Shown: positions 17,164 through 26,434, numbered from the stretch's first letter. The stretch is DNA of 64,000 nucleotides from DIGJ01 sp041739345 (GCA_041739345.1 JBGSNZ010000040.1:42221-106220), one strand, 5' to 3'. Made by a program: numbers and translations. Notes: generated from the sequence alone by a model not told the origin.

Positions 17164-17850
17164 TTAGTTCTGTCCGTAGTATGCATTCACTCCATGTTTT
17201 CTATAATAATGTTTATCCAACAACTCTTTTGGAGCTTCTTCAATACGCGGTTGAATCATTTCACTCCATGCTGCCATCTTAGCCACTTCTTCTAACACAA
17301 TAGCATTATGCACTGCCTCGTGACCATCTTTGCCCCAGGTAAAAGGTCCATGATTTTTACACAAAACAGCAGGCATTGCTTCATAATCGTATTTCTTAAA
17401 TTCCTCAGTAATCAAAACACCAGTATTTATTTCATAATTTTCAAGTTCCTCTTTTGTTAGATTTCGAACACATGGAACTGTGCCATACAGGTAATCCGCA
17501 TGAGTCGTACCATAGCAAGGGATTCCTCTGCCAGCTTGCGCCCAGCTAGTAGCCCAAGGAGAGTGCGTATGCACCACACCACCTATGTTTTTAAATGTTT
17601 TATACAATTCAACATGAGTTGCCGTGTCAGACGAAGGCTTGTAACTACCTTCTATTACATTTCCATTTAAATCAACAAGAACGATATCCTCAGGTCTCAA
17701 ATTTTCATATTCCACGCCACTTGGCTTTATTGCAAAATATCCACTTTGACGATCAATTTCACTTACGTTTCCCCAGGTTAACGTTACCAATCCGGATTTT
17801 GGCAATAACATATTTGCTTCATATACACGCTTTTTTAATTCTTCGAACAT
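17164..17850 (-). CDS. ulaF: L-ribulose-5-phosphate 4-epimerase UlaF
   Basis: Class II aldolase-fold epimerase, 228 residues, converting L-ribulose-5-phosphate to D-xylulose-5-phosphate, the last step of the ascorbate pathway. Zinc ligands are seen in VHTHSPWA and in CKNHGPF; the substrate loop KPSGV and the active-site SSDTATH region are present. Its start overlaps the end of the upstream propeller-like gene by 16 bases. The protein is of the AraD/UlaF/SgbE group; the ula name rests on the operon context. Confidence 0.9.
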   Translation of the reverse strand: MFEELKKRVYEANMLLPKSGLVTLTWGNVSEIDRQSGYFAIKPSGVEYENLRPEDIVLVDLNGNVIEGSYKPSSDTATHVELYKTFKNIGGVVHTHSPWATSWAQAGRGIPCYGTTHADYLYGTVPCVRNLTKEELENYEINTGVLITEEFKKYDYEAMPAVLCKNHGPFTWGKDGHEAVHNAIVLEEVAKMAAWSEMIQPRIEEAPKELLDKHYYRKHGVNAYYGQN

Positions 17851-18905
17851 AATTCGTCCTCCTGCAATGTATACATAGCCACCTCATCAATTTCACGATT
17901 GGTGGAAATAATAATGTCCTTGTCCTCTTTTATATAATGATAAACATTAGCTGGTCCACAATCTTCATCGATTATTTGTACCTGATACTCTTTGGTTGTT
18001 TGATTGAATGTAAAAGCAATTAAATTGCGCTCCGCTTTTCTGTGTCCAATCACAAGCGTTGGCTTACCACAGAGCATTCCACCATAAATAGCATGCGCAA
18101 ACTCTGCCTGTTTTTTATACTCATAAACTTTCTCAAAGCTTCCATTATTTTTTTTATAAATGCTGATTTGATCTCCGTGGAAAGGAGATATTACGGCAAG
18201 CTCCTTCTCTCCATCTTCATCCATATCAACTAACACTGCATCGCTAGAAGGTGTATCTAGAATTTTTTTAATATCCCATTTTCCATTGGCATTTTCAGGT
18301 GGAATAAAATGAAACACTCCACTTTCAGCTGAAATTAGACTTGACTCGATGCCAGCATCATTCAAATGATAATAACCATGATTCTTTAGCATATTATCTT
18401 TGACAACTTCCAATTTCAATTGATTTTCCTCATTAAATGAACTCAAATCATTCGGAAGAGGCGCTGCATATACTCTTCCGGGCATAGACCAATCATCCTT
18501 ATAATCATGACCGGATTTTAACGTACATGCAATCAGATAATTAATTCCATTCCTTTTTACAATATCAAATCGATGAACAAATGGAAGCTCTACTAAAGTT
18601 CTTACTTCCCAATTACCTTTCGAAACAGGAGTAACAATCACTATTTTTGCCTCTTTTGAATCATTCGGAGAATAAAACTTGTGAGTTGCTAAAAATTGCC
18701 CATTGCTTCCTGGAACTTGTACCATACTCATAGCTCCACCGGGGTTCGTCCAAACAACATCCTTTTCGTTTCCATCCAGATCAAATAGTAAACAATTATC
18801 TACCTTCTCTGCTGCGACTAAAAAATGTTGTGTTCCTTCATACATTAAAGGTGCTATCGAATAACATTTTGTTAAATTTGAAATCACTTTTTTATTTATT
18901 TTCAT
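17835..18905 (-). CDS. predicted propeller-like (FG-GAP/VCBS) protein of the ula operon
   Basis: 356 residues, not recognised as a known enzyme. There is no signal peptide or membrane segment, so it is probably cytoplasmic. The sequence shows repeating short beta-rich units and Asp-rich loops of the FG-GAP/VCBS type (LLFDLDGNEKD and VDMDEDGEKELAVI), suggesting a beta-propeller of about seven blades. It is encoded between ulaE and ulaF, overlapping ulaF by 16 bases, which argues for a role in the same pathway. The decarboxylase UlaD is not encoded here; whether this protein replaces that step, acts as a sugar-acid lyase or isomerase, or only binds sugar is unknown. Confidence 0.75.
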   Translation of the reverse strand: MKINKKVISNLTKCYSIAPLMYEGTQHFLVAAEKVDNCLLFDLDGNEKDVVWTNPGGAMSMVQVPGSNGQFLATHKFYSPNDSKEAKIVIVTPVSKGNWEVRTLVELPFVHRFDIVKRNGINYLIACTLKSGHDYKDDWSMPGRVYAAPLPNDLSSFNEENQLKLEVVKDNMLKNHGYYHLNDAGIESSLISAESGVFHFIPPENANGKWDIKKILDTPSSDAVLVDMDEDGEKELAVISPFHGDQISIYKKNNGSFEKVYEYKKQAEFAHAIYGGMLCGKPTLVIGHRKAERNLIAFTFNQTTKEYQVQIIDEDCGPANVYHYIKEDKDIIISTNREIDEVAMYTLQEDELCSKN

Positions 18906-18928
18906 ATTATGCTACCTTTACATTCCTT

Positions 18929-19774
18929 CTATTTTTGATTATTTAGAACTTCACTTAGCATTTTATACGCAAAATTCAAGTCCTCTTTCCAATTAGGGTT
19001 GCCTGTATACCAAAATTCAGCTACATACTTACGTACGCCTAAGCTCCAAGCAGTTTCAATTGCTTCTTGGAAATTAACATGTCCCGTTCCATATGGAATC
19101 TCTCTAAATTTACCAGGAACCGTTTCTTTCAAATGCATTGCTACTAAATGTCCCTTGCCAATATAAAGATCTTCTAATACATCCGCTTTATAAGTGGATG
19201 CTGCATTGGTAATATTTCCAATGTCAGGATACACGTTTAAATAAATAGAATTAACCAAAGTAACATATTTCATTGCTTTTTCTACTGTATTCATGAATTC
19301 TGTTTCCATTGTCTCGAAACCCAGAACCACTCCTGCTTTTTCTGCCATATTGGCAGTAAGTTTTAAATTGTTTAAAAATCTTTTTTTTGTTTCTATACTT
19401 GAATCTTCATAATACACGTCATATCCAGCCAATTGAATAATTCGGATGCCCAAATCATCTGCAAGCTGAATGGCTTTTCTCATAATTTCCATTCCTCTTT
19501 CGCAGGCTACCGGATCATTACTACCTAATGGATATTTTCGATGTCCGCTCAAACACATTGTTCGTATCGGAAGACCTACCTCCATCATAAGACGAACTAG
19601 TTCTAGGCGATCTTCTTTTGACATGTCTAATCTATTTAATTTGTCTTCTGTTTCATCTATACTGATTTCAACAAAGTCAAATCCAGCTTCCTTAGCAGCG
19701 AATAGTTTTTCTTTCCAATTCAAAGATGAGGGCATAGACTTCTCATATAACCCTAATGTGTATGCTTTTTTCAT
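18929..19774 (-). CDS. ulaE: L-ribulose-5-phosphate 3-epimerase UlaE
   Basis: Xylose-isomerase-like TIM-barrel epimerase, about 281 residues, converting L-xylulose-5-phosphate to L-ribulose-5-phosphate. Metal ligands fit Glu in LGFETME, Asp in VYPDIGN, and later His and Glu in MHLKE and VAEFWY. The start at 19774 has GGAGG 5 bases upstream, which is better than an in-frame upstream codon at 19786. It follows the DeoR-type regulator by about 60 bases. Confidence 0.9.
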   Translation of the reverse strand: MKKAYTLGLYEKSMPSSLNWKEKLFAAKEAGFDFVEISIDETEDKLNRLDMSKEDRLELVRLMMEVGLPIRTMCLSGHRKYPLGSNDPVACERGMEIMRKAIQLADDLGIRIIQLAGYDVYYEDSSIETKKRFLNNLKLTANMAEKAGVVLGFETMETEFMNTVEKAMKYVTLVNSIYLNVYPDIGNITNAASTYKADVLEDLYIGKGHLVAMHLKETVPGKFREIPYGTGHVNFQEAIETAWSLGVRKYVAEFWYTGNPNWKEDLNFAYKMLSEVLNNQK

Positions 19775-19835
19775 ACTTGCCTCCATAATATCCTTTTACG
19801 GTACTTACGCTGGCATTTTTAACATAGTAATGGAA

Positions 19836-20606
19836 TTAATACTCTCCTTTACGAACTTGATATATTTGTACTCCTTTGTCTCTCAAATCATCCAGCACTT
19901 CTTCCGGTGCTTTCTCATCTGTAATCAAATAATTTATCTTTTCAATCGCACAACTAGTAAAACTACTTCTTTTCCCAATCTTAGTGTGATCTGCCATGAC
20001 ATAAACTGCTTCGGTTGAATGATCCACCATTAATTCATTTACACTTACTTCACTAGCAATCTCAGTCATCATTCCTGCATCAAAAGTGAGCCCTGAACAC
20101 CCTACAAATGCCTTCTTCGCAAAGACAGTCTGAAGATTTCGAATTGCATAATCTCCCACCATAGCATGTTTTGGATAACGCAGCTCACCACCAGTAAGAA
20201 TCACATTAACACCAGTACTGTACTCACGATTGATTACTTTTCCATTATTTGTAATCGCTGTAACGTTATTACAAGTTACATATTGTAACATCTGTAACGC
20301 ATTACTGCTTGTATTGATAAACAAAGTGTCCCCATCCTCTACTAATGTAGATGCATATTGAGCAATTAACCTTCTATAAAGTTTGACTTCATCAACTTCC
20401 GTTTCTTCACTGTTTACTAAAACTGCACCACCATGGGTACGTTTCAGTAATTTTTTTTCATCCAAGAATTGCAAATCTCTTCGGATTGTAATCAAAGACA
20501 CTCCAAGTGTTTCAGCAAGTTCATCTACTCTTACATGAGGGTTAGTCTGTATTATATTCAAAATACGATTTCTTCTGTCATCTACACATTTTTTTTCTCT
20601 TTTCAT
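19836..20606 (-). CDS. DeoR-family regulator of the ascorbate operon
   Basis: 256 residues. The N-terminal DeoR winged helix (about 8-65) has the motif VSLITIRRDLQFL. The C-terminal DeoR sensor domain has the typical GGxxRYPKHAMVG phosphosugar-isomerase-like fold. It is encoded within the operon, between ulaB and ulaE. It is the likely reader of the ATGTTCGTTT repeats upstream of ulaG (UlaR-like role), but that pairing is inferred. The effector is probably a phosphorylated pathway sugar. Confidence 0.85.
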   Translation of the reverse strand: MKREKKCVDDRRNRILNIIQTNPHVRVDELAETLGVSLITIRRDLQFLDEKKLLKRTHGGAVLVNSEETEVDEVKLYRRLIAQYASTLVEDGDTLFINTSSNALQMLQYVTCNNVTAITNNGKVINREYSTGVNVILTGGELRYPKHAMVGDYAIRNLQTVFAKKAFVGCSGLTFDAGMMTEIASEVSVNELMVDHSTEAVYVMADHTKIGKRSSFTSCAIEKINYLITDEKAPEEVLDDLRDKGVQIYQVRKGEY

Positions 20607-20743
20607 AGACTTACCTTATCCTTTACTATTTAAGATATTATATCAGCTTTATACAATGTTGTCATTCCATTTTACATAGTAAGGGAATCAAGATTTGAGA
20701 ATAGAGAATTTCATATCGTCTTATAAAGGCTTATATTTAGAGC

Positions 20744-20779
20744 ATGGGGGATCCCATTCGAAAAAGGAAAATCCCCCAT
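20744..20779 (-). terminator. hairpin between ulaB and the regulator gene
   Basis: Perfect 9-bp GC-rich stem ATGGGGGAT / ATCCCCCAT, 35 bases after ulaB. No U tract follows, so it probably stabilises or processes the transporter mRNA or only partly terminates it. Confidence 0.55.
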
Positions 20780-20813
20780 ATTACCTATTACTATTTAAAT
20801 GCCAATTTTAGAT

Positions 20814-21122
20814 TCAATTTTGTATTATTCCATTTTCTTTCATTTTTTCTTCAATTTCCTGAGCGGACATAATATTTCTTAGCCCGATTACTTTGGTCCC
20901 TTTTTTCTCAGCGTCCTTGAACATACTTGCAAAATTTTGTGCACAGAACACAACGTCATATTGAGAAGCTGCGCTTTTACCTTCTGAAAGTGCACAGTGA
21001 TGAATTTTTCCCGGAGTAAGTCCTACTTTATCTATCACTTTTTGCATTGTCATTTTCATCATTAAACTTGAACCTGCACCATTTGCACAACATACTAAAA
21101 AACTTAAATTTTCCTTTGCCAT
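20814..21122 (-). CDS. ulaB: PTS ascorbate-type IIB component UlaB
   Basis: Cytoplasmic phosphocarrier of 102 residues. The phospho-accepting cysteine is in LVCCANGAGSS near residue 11. The fold matches the lactose/ascorbate IIB class. It receives phosphate from the IIA protein and passes it to ascorbate entering through UlaA. It lies 39 bases after ulaA. Confidence 0.92.
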   Translation of the reverse strand: MAKENLSFLVCCANGAGSSLMMKMTMQKVIDKVGLTPGKIHHCALSEGKSAASQYDVVFCAQNFASMFKDAEKKGTKVIGLRNIMSAQEIEEKMKENGIIQN

Positions 21123-21161
21123 ACGTAATCTCCTTTTTTCTAGAATAAGAATTTGTCCAAA

Positions 21162-22646
21162 TTAAACAGCCTTTTTGGCTTTCTTTTCTTTATATGCTTC
21201 ATAATCTTCTGTAATTAAGAAGTATCCCTCTTTGTCTAATCGATATTGAATCTGTGGAATTATAACGAATACAATTACAATGATTGCAATACCAGCATAG
21301 CTTAAGAATTTCATAACTCCGGTCATTACTGGCCAAACAACTGCCCAATCCCACATTCCTAAATATCCGCCGTAAGCAGCCATACCTACCCAACCTGCAA
21401 TTAATGCAGAACCGAATACCTGACACAAACCAGAAATAAACGGAAGAATCAAAGCTGCCTTAGCTCCACCTTTTTCATTTGCAAATACTGCAATTGTTGC
21501 ATTGTCAAAGAATACTGGAACGAATCCGCAAATAACGAGTACTGGACTTTTTAAAAGGATTAAAGCAACAATTGCTATAATCTGTCCTGCAAAACCTGTT
21601 AAGAACCCAAGTGGAACTGCATTTGCTGCACCAAATCCATAGATAACTGCACAGTCTACTCCTGGAATGGAACCTGGTAATAATTTAGATGCGATACCTT
21701 GGAAAGATTGAGTTAATTCTGTTACGAATGTACGAACTCCTAACTGTAAGATTGCTAAATATACAGAGAAATTTAAACAGGTCTTAATTACATAAAATAC
21801 CATACTTTCTGTTTCTTTCATAAATTCATTTGTCACAAGATAATCTCTTCCCAAAATCACAAGAATCGTACCAAAAAAGAAAAGCATTAAGATTGATGTA
21901 CACACCATATTCTCATTGAAAATTGACATAAATCCTGGCAATTCAACATCTTCTAGTTTCTTTACTTCTTTACCGTTTTTCTTTTTACCAAATATTTTCT
22001 CTGCTAGCCAGTAGTTTAATGCTATACCAAACATCTGCTGATGAGCGAGGCAAAAGCCTGCACCATCTGTTACTTCCTGACAAGGTTTAACTGTTAAATT
22101 GGAACCTACTGCCCAATAGAGTCCGAGAATCAACGCCATAACAACTAACATTTTCACATTACTTGTTAAAAGGAATGGACATGCAAACATGATAAGCCAA
22201 TAAGCGGTAGCTGCCTGCTGTACCTGCACGTGACCAGTTGTAAACAATGCACGCATTTTTGTGATTTTGCTAAAACGAACCAATATAATATTTACAATGA
22301 ATGCGATTAGCAGCAGTATCATTGCCTGTCCAAACGCTTTACCAAATACCTCTTCTACTCCTGCAGTAACTGCATTTTGACCAAAATAAGGATCGATAAC
22401 CATTGCATTTATATTAAATCGATCTTTCAATCCAACTAGTACAGGACGGAAATTGGTAACCAATCCACCGGAACCCACTATTAAAATTAAGTACCCTACA
22501 ATCGCCTTGATTGCTCCTGCCAGTACATCGTACCATGGTTTTCCCAATAAAATGTAACCCAAGATTACGATTAAACCAATCATAAAAGCTGGTTGCTGTA
22601 ATACATTCATTGCAAAATAATTCCATACACTTAAAAATACATTCAT
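21162..22646 (-). CDS. ulaA: PTS ascorbate-type permease IIC UlaA
   Basis: Integral membrane permease of 494 residues with about 11 hydrophobic segments, typical of the SgaT/UlaA family. Conserved elements include GNCVVM-like loops (for example SGLCQVFGSALIAG), and the segment FTTGHVQVQQAATAY. It transports L-ascorbate with concomitant phosphorylation to L-ascorbate-6-phosphate. It is followed by ulaB and preceded by ulaC, with short gaps. Confidence 0.92.
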   Translation of the reverse strand: MNVFLSVWNYFAMNVLQQPAFMIGLIVILGYILLGKPWYDVLAGAIKAIVGYLILIVGSGGLVTNFRPVLVGLKDRFNINAMVIDPYFGQNAVTAGVEEVFGKAFGQAMILLLIAFIVNIILVRFSKITKMRALFTTGHVQVQQAATAYWLIMFACPFLLTSNVKMLVVMALILGLYWAVGSNLTVKPCQEVTDGAGFCLAHQQMFGIALNYWLAEKIFGKKKNGKEVKKLEDVELPGFMSIFNENMVCTSILMLFFFGTILVILGRDYLVTNEFMKETESMVFYVIKTCLNFSVYLAILQLGVRTFVTELTQSFQGIASKLLPGSIPGVDCAVIYGFGAANAVPLGFLTGFAGQIIAIVALILLKSPVLVICGFVPVFFDNATIAVFANEKGGAKAALILPFISGLCQVFGSALIAGWVGMAAYGGYLGMWDWAVVWPVMTGVMKFLSYAGIAIIVIVFVIIPQIQYRLDKEGYFLITEDYEAYKEKKAKKAV

Positions 22647-22661
22647 ATTTTTTTCCTCCCA

Positions 22662-23120
22662 CTATTGTGATAAATATCGTTTATCACTCTCCAATAAATC
22701 CGCTTCTGTATTTGCTTCCAAAAGAGCTGCCACTAACTCTTCATTTGATAACATATCCGATAATTTCATCATATTATTAAGATGTTGATCTGGATTGCAA
22801 GAAGCAATTGTAAAAAATAACCGCGCATCCTTTTCCCTATCTTCTGGGTCAAAGCTAACGGACTTATTTAATTTCATAAAACTAATCGCTGTTTTATTTA
22901 CTCCAGTAGCACCCTCTTGTGAATGAGGAATTGCAACATCTGGAATTATAACGATATATGGTCCATATTTTTCTACGCATGCTATAATATCTTCTTTATA
23001 ATTTGCTTCAATTGTGCCATCTGCTTCCAATGGTTCACAACTCATGCGTATGGCATCCTGCCATGTCTTTGCTTCCTCTGCAAATTTGCAATGTTTTTTT
23101 TCAACAAATTCTTTTAACAT
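22662..23120 (-). CDS. ulaC: PTS IIA component UlaC
   Basis: Mannitol/fructose-type IIA phosphocarrier, 152 residues. The active histidine is in VAIPHSQEGA near residue 67. It accepts phosphate from HPr and passes it to UlaB. Located 15 bases after ulaG and 15 bases before ulaA. Confidence 0.92.
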   Translation of the reverse strand: MLKEFVEKKHCKFAEEAKTWQDAIRMSCEPLEADGTIEANYKEDIIACVEKYGPYIVIIPDVAIPHSQEGATGVNKTAISFMKLNKSVSFDPEDREKDARLFFTIASCNPDQHLNNMMKLSDMLSNEELVAALLEANTEADLLESDKRYLSQ

Positions 23121-23135
23121 GTATCCCCCTATAAT

Positions 23136-24239
23136 TTATAGACAAGAACGAAATGGAATGTTTTGTGGTGCTTCAAAGCAGTCTTCAAATCCTCGTTGAT
23201 GATGATATGCACGTTTTTCTTTGTCTGCAGGGTAGGTATATTTCCCACCTACTTCCCAAAAGAAAGGATGGAATTTGTAATCCAAACGATCTTTTTTCAT
23301 ATCATGAAGAACTCTAATTTCATTTACATCTGCCATAAAGTTTGACCATACATCATAATGAATCGGAATCACTACTTTACATTGCAGTGCTTCTGCCATA
23401 CGTAATACATCACAAGATGTCATCTTATCTGCCATACCAATAGGATTTTCACCATAGGATGCAAATGCAAGATCGATATCATAGTCCTTACCATGCTTTG
23501 CAAAATAGATGGAGTAATGAGAGTCACCACTATGATAAATATTTCCACCTGGAGTTTTTACAAGATAGTTAACTGCTTTGTCATCCATATCAGTAGGGCA
23601 AACGCCTGTCAACTCTTCTCTGTCTGCTCCTTGCGAATCTGTCGTTACCAAACAAGTTCGATCAAAGGAATCTAATGCTACGATTTCAATATCTTTGATT
23701 TTAATCGTATCGCCCGGCTTCACCAAAATGCAACGTTCTTCTGGAACTCCCCATTTTTTCCAAAGTTCCACTGATTTTTTTGGACCAATAAATGGAACTG
23801 GTATTTCTTTACCACTTTCATCAACTGTTGTCATGCCACTTTGTATGACATGAGCTGCATATTCTGCACTCATATGATCTTGATGATAATGAGTGGCTAA
23901 TACTGCATCCACCTGCTTAATTGCGAAAGGATCAATTACGAAAGGTATTGCTCTTAGATTTGGTTGCATTGAGCGTGCTCCACACATATTAGCCATCTGG
24001 TGTCCAGGCTGCATTTTCCCATTACCATGGGAACGTTTCCCGTTGCCACACCATAAATCAATCGTTATATTACAATTTTCTGGTGTTTTGAACCAAATTC
24101 CAGTACAGCCTAACCACCACATTGCGACATTTCCCGGTTCTACTACTTCATTTTCAATTTCTTCGTTAAGCCAAGTTCCCCATTCTGGAAATGTACTCAT
24201 AATCCAACTTTCTCTTGTTATTTCATTCACGTTGCTCAT
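23136..24239 (-). CDS. ulaG: L-ascorbate-6-phosphate lactonase UlaG
   Basis: Metallo-beta-lactamase-fold lactonase, 367 residues, that opens L-ascorbate-6-phosphate to 3-keto-L-gulonate-6-phosphate. The metal motif HYHQDHMS is near residue 118, with later ligands in YHSGDSHYS and PIHYDVW. AAGGAG precedes the ATG. It is the first gene of the operon, with a promoter and operator-like repeats upstream. Confidence 0.93.
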   Translation of the reverse strand: MSNVNEITRESWIMSTFPEWGTWLNEEIENEVVEPGNVAMWWLGCTGIWFKTPENCNITIDLWCGNGKRSHGNGKMQPGHQMANMCGARSMQPNLRAIPFVIDPFAIKQVDAVLATHYHQDHMSAEYAAHVIQSGMTTVDESGKEIPVPFIGPKKSVELWKKWGVPEERCILVKPGDTIKIKDIEIVALDSFDRTCLVTTDSQGADREELTGVCPTDMDDKAVNYLVKTPGGNIYHSGDSHYSIYFAKHGKDYDIDLAFASYGENPIGMADKMTSCDVLRMAEALQCKVVIPIHYDVWSNFMADVNEIRVLHDMKKDRLDYKFHPFFWEVGGKYTYPADKEKRAYHHQRGFEDCFEAPQNIPFRSCL

Positions 24240-24275
24240 CTTTATCTCCTTTTTTGTATTATATGAATGTTTTAT

Positions 24276-24285
24276 ATGTTCGTTT
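24276..24285 (+). promoter_or_regulatory. candidate DeoR/UlaR operator, proximal copy
   Basis: ATGTTCGTTT, just downstream of the predicted transcription start of ulaG. DeoR-family proteins commonly bind repeats of TGTTCGTTT-like sequence. Confidence 0.55.
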
Positions 24286-24300
24286 GATTTCTATGATTAC

Positions 24301-24329
24301 ATCATATCATATGTATATAGTATGCACAA
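24301..24329 (-). promoter_or_regulatory. promoter of the ula operon
   Basis: On the minus strand: TTGTGC, 17 bases, TATGAT, about 60 bases before the ulaG ATG. The proximal operator copy lies roughly at +10 to +19, where a bound repressor would block elongation. Confidence 0.55.
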
Positions 24330-24503
24330 GTAATTTTACTTAGCTTCCGCATATTTGTATTATATGAACAATTTCAATGTATTCTGTTTGTGAATATGTT
24401 ATAAATATTAATATTTTAATTACCATATTTTTTCAATTATTATATTTTGTTGATACACGCAAAAATATTTAATGTTATTTTAAATGATTTATTTTTTGTT
24501 TAT

Positions 24504-24542
24504 ATGTTCGTTTTATGGATTTTATTTATTTAATGTTCGTTT
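24504..24542 (+). promoter_or_regulatory. candidate DeoR/UlaR operator, distal pair
   Basis: Two direct copies of ATGTTCGTTT at 24504-24513 and 24533-24542, 29 bp apart (nearly three helical turns), so they face the same side of the DNA. Confidence 0.5.
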
Positions 24543-24692
24543 CTGTTTTTCTTTATGATTTATTATTCATTTTTCTCCAAGCTTCTGAGTAGCTTTTTAT
24601 GATAGTTTCCATTTTTATCAAAAATATGTATCTCTCTACAAATAAAATCAAAAAAACACCCTTACTCTAACCCTTACGCAAAGTATGATAAC

Positions 24693-24750
24693 AAAAATGA
24701 GCTGTTGCAGAACTAACCCTTAAGTTAATTAACTACAACAGCTCATTTTT
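24693..24750 (-). terminator. terminator after the ClC gene
   Basis: 15-bp stem AAAAATGAGCTGTTG / CAACAGCTCATTTTT with A/T runs on both sides. It is positioned to end the ClC transcript and can act in both directions. Confidence 0.82.
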
Positions 24751-24781
24751 TCGCAATTCATTATATCATTAAAGAGTGAAT

Positions 24782-24877
24782 TTATTTGTATTCCATCCAA
24801 ACCCCATTTTTAACCAATATTCCTGTAAGCTCAAGGTCTGTGGTATCACTTACCCATTCTGCATATGTCTGTTTCAT
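24782..24877 (-). CDS. 31-residue ORF downstream of the ClC gene
   Basis: Short reading frame starting MKQTYAEWVSDTTDL and ending in MEYK, with AAAGGA 5 bases before its ATG. It starts 9 bases after the ClC stop codon and ends before the shared terminator, so it would be co-transcribed. It is acidic-amphipathic, has no membrane segment, and I do not recognise it. The spacing and ribosome site support translation, but it is short enough that chance cannot be excluded. Confidence 0.5.
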   Translation of the reverse strand: MKQTYAEWVSDTTDLELTGILVKNGVWMEYK

Positions 24878-24886
24878 AGGTATCCT

Positions 24887-26434
24887 TTAATTTAACTGGC
24901 ACAATTGCCTTGCAATTATGTTCATATCTTTATATGCATATTCAGAAGACAAAATAACCAAATAATCTCCCGATACTATTTTTGTACTTCCGTTTGGCAC
25001 GATATCTTTGTCTCCCCTGTGTATTCCTACAACTAATAATCCTTCTGGCCAGCTAACCTCACTAATCGTTTTACCAGATACTTCACTTCCCATTTCAACC
25101 GGAATTTCCAATATCGCTCCTGACTCACTTTTCTTTATCGTTTCTTCATTTTCATTTACAATCTTTTCTAACAAAGCTTCATAGATAGGCGTCACTTTTA
25201 GCATATCTGATATTAGTAAGGCAATAAAGGAGCAGGCAGCTGCTGGAAGCAAATGAACCAATGAACCCGTCATTTCTGCTATTAGTAATATACTGGTAAC
25301 AGGAGCTTTCACCGAGCCAGACAGTACTCCTGCCATTGCACAAACGCAAAAAACCGGAATATATTCTGCTGGAAAAGCGAACTGAATAGCAAGCAGCCCA
25401 AAAGCACTTCCCGTAAGAGCTCCTACTGCGAGTATAGGCATAAAAATTCCACCTGGAATACCACTTCCAAAGCTAGTACAAGTAAATAACATCTTAATTA
25501 CCAAGAAAACCAGCAAAACTATTAGTCCGCTTTGAGCAGTCTCCGCTGTTTGAATCAAATTTTGTCCACCACCCAAAACCTGTGGAAAAAAGATTCCGCA
25601 AGGAAGAGCTATAATTAGTGCTATGGAAGGACGTAATATAGCCGGTAATTTCTTGTATATTGTTTGAGCCTTTAGTAGCGCTTTATTCATTATTGATCCA
25701 ATCAATCCAGAGAGAATACCCAAAGGAAGTAAAAACACATAAAAAGATAACGGAAGTTGCGGTATCTTTATAAAGTTTAATACGGGATTTAATCCGAAAA
25801 TAATTTTAGATACAACATCTGCTGTCAAAGAAGCAGTTGTTGCTGCAATCAAAATAAGTGGGGAAAAACTTCTATGTACTTCTTCCATTGCAAAGACAAT
25901 TCCAGATAAAGGAGCATTAAATGCTGCTGATAACCCAGCCGCAGCACCTCCTGTGATTAGATAATTTTCTTCTAGCTTATTTTTACTGATTTTTTTTGCG
26001 ACAGCCTGATATCCACAGGCACCAATTTGAATCGACGGGCCTTCCCTTCCAAGAGAAACACCAAAAAACGAAGAAAGTATACCTCCTGCAAAACGAACAA
26101 AAAGTATTAAATACCATTTCATTTTCATTCCATAAAGAACAATTCCTTCCACCTGTGGTATTCCGCTTCCGGTTGCCATAGGCTCCAGCTTTATGAGCCA
26201 GGAAATAAACAATCCTACAAACGCAATAACTATTACCCATGGTAGAATCAATACCGGATTTGTTTTTAGAAAGGCGTATATTTTGACCGCAGATTCAGTA
26301 CCATATTCTATCCCTAACCGATATAGAACCGCTAACACCCCTGCAATTAGCCCTGTTAAGATCCCTTTTAATGTTATACTCCATTTCATTTCGTTTAACC
26401 CTGATAGTATCTTATAAAACTTGGATTTACCCAT
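24887..26434 (-). CDS. ClC chloride channel/antiporter with TrkA-C domain
   Basis: Membrane protein of 515 residues. All three selectivity-filter motifs are present: GSGIPQ, GREGPS (with the gating Glu) and GSGIPGGIFMP. An internal Glu in FAMEEV matches the proton-pathway glutamate of Cl-/H+ exchangers, so antiport is possible. The C-terminal 75 residues form a TrkA-C/RCK-C-type regulatory domain (VSWPEGLLVVGI, GDYLVIL). The GREGP-serine pattern argues against the fluoride-specific clade. A GGAGG ribosome site precedes the ATG. Confidence 0.92.
   Translation of the reverse strand: MGKSKFYKILSGLNEMKWSITLKGILTGLIAGVLAVLYRLGIEYGTESAVKIYAFLKTNPVLILPWVIVIAFVGLFISWLIKLEPMATGSGIPQVEGIVLYGMKMKWYLILFVRFAGGILSSFFGVSLGREGPSIQIGACGYQAVAKKISKNKLEENYLITGGAAAGLSAAFNAPLSGIVFAMEEVHRSFSPLILIAATTASLTADVVSKIIFGLNPVLNFIKIPQLPLSFYVFLLPLGILSGLIGSIMNKALLKAQTIYKKLPAILRPSIALIIALPCGIFFPQVLGGGQNLIQTAETAQSGLIVLLVFLVIKMLFTCTSFGSGIPGGIFMPILAVGALTGSAFGLLAIQFAFPAEYIPVFCVCAMAGVLSGSVKAPVTSILLIAEMTGSLVHLLPAAACSFIALLISDMLKVTPIYEALLEKIVNENEETIKKSESGAILEIPVEMGSEVSGKTISEVSWPEGLLVVGIHRGDKDIVPNGSTKIVSGDYLVILSSEYAYKDMNIIARQLCQLN

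Larger units (their letters stand above)
24240..24781. other. gene-free AT-rich control region of the ula operon
   Basis: About 540 bases with no credible gene on either strand. It holds the ula promoter, three copies of ATGTTCGTTT (24276-24285, 24504-24513, 24533-24542), long T/A tracts, and the terminator of the ClC transcript at 24693-24750. The distance between the promoter-proximal and distal operator copies (about 230-260 bp) would suit DNA looping. Confidence 0.7.
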
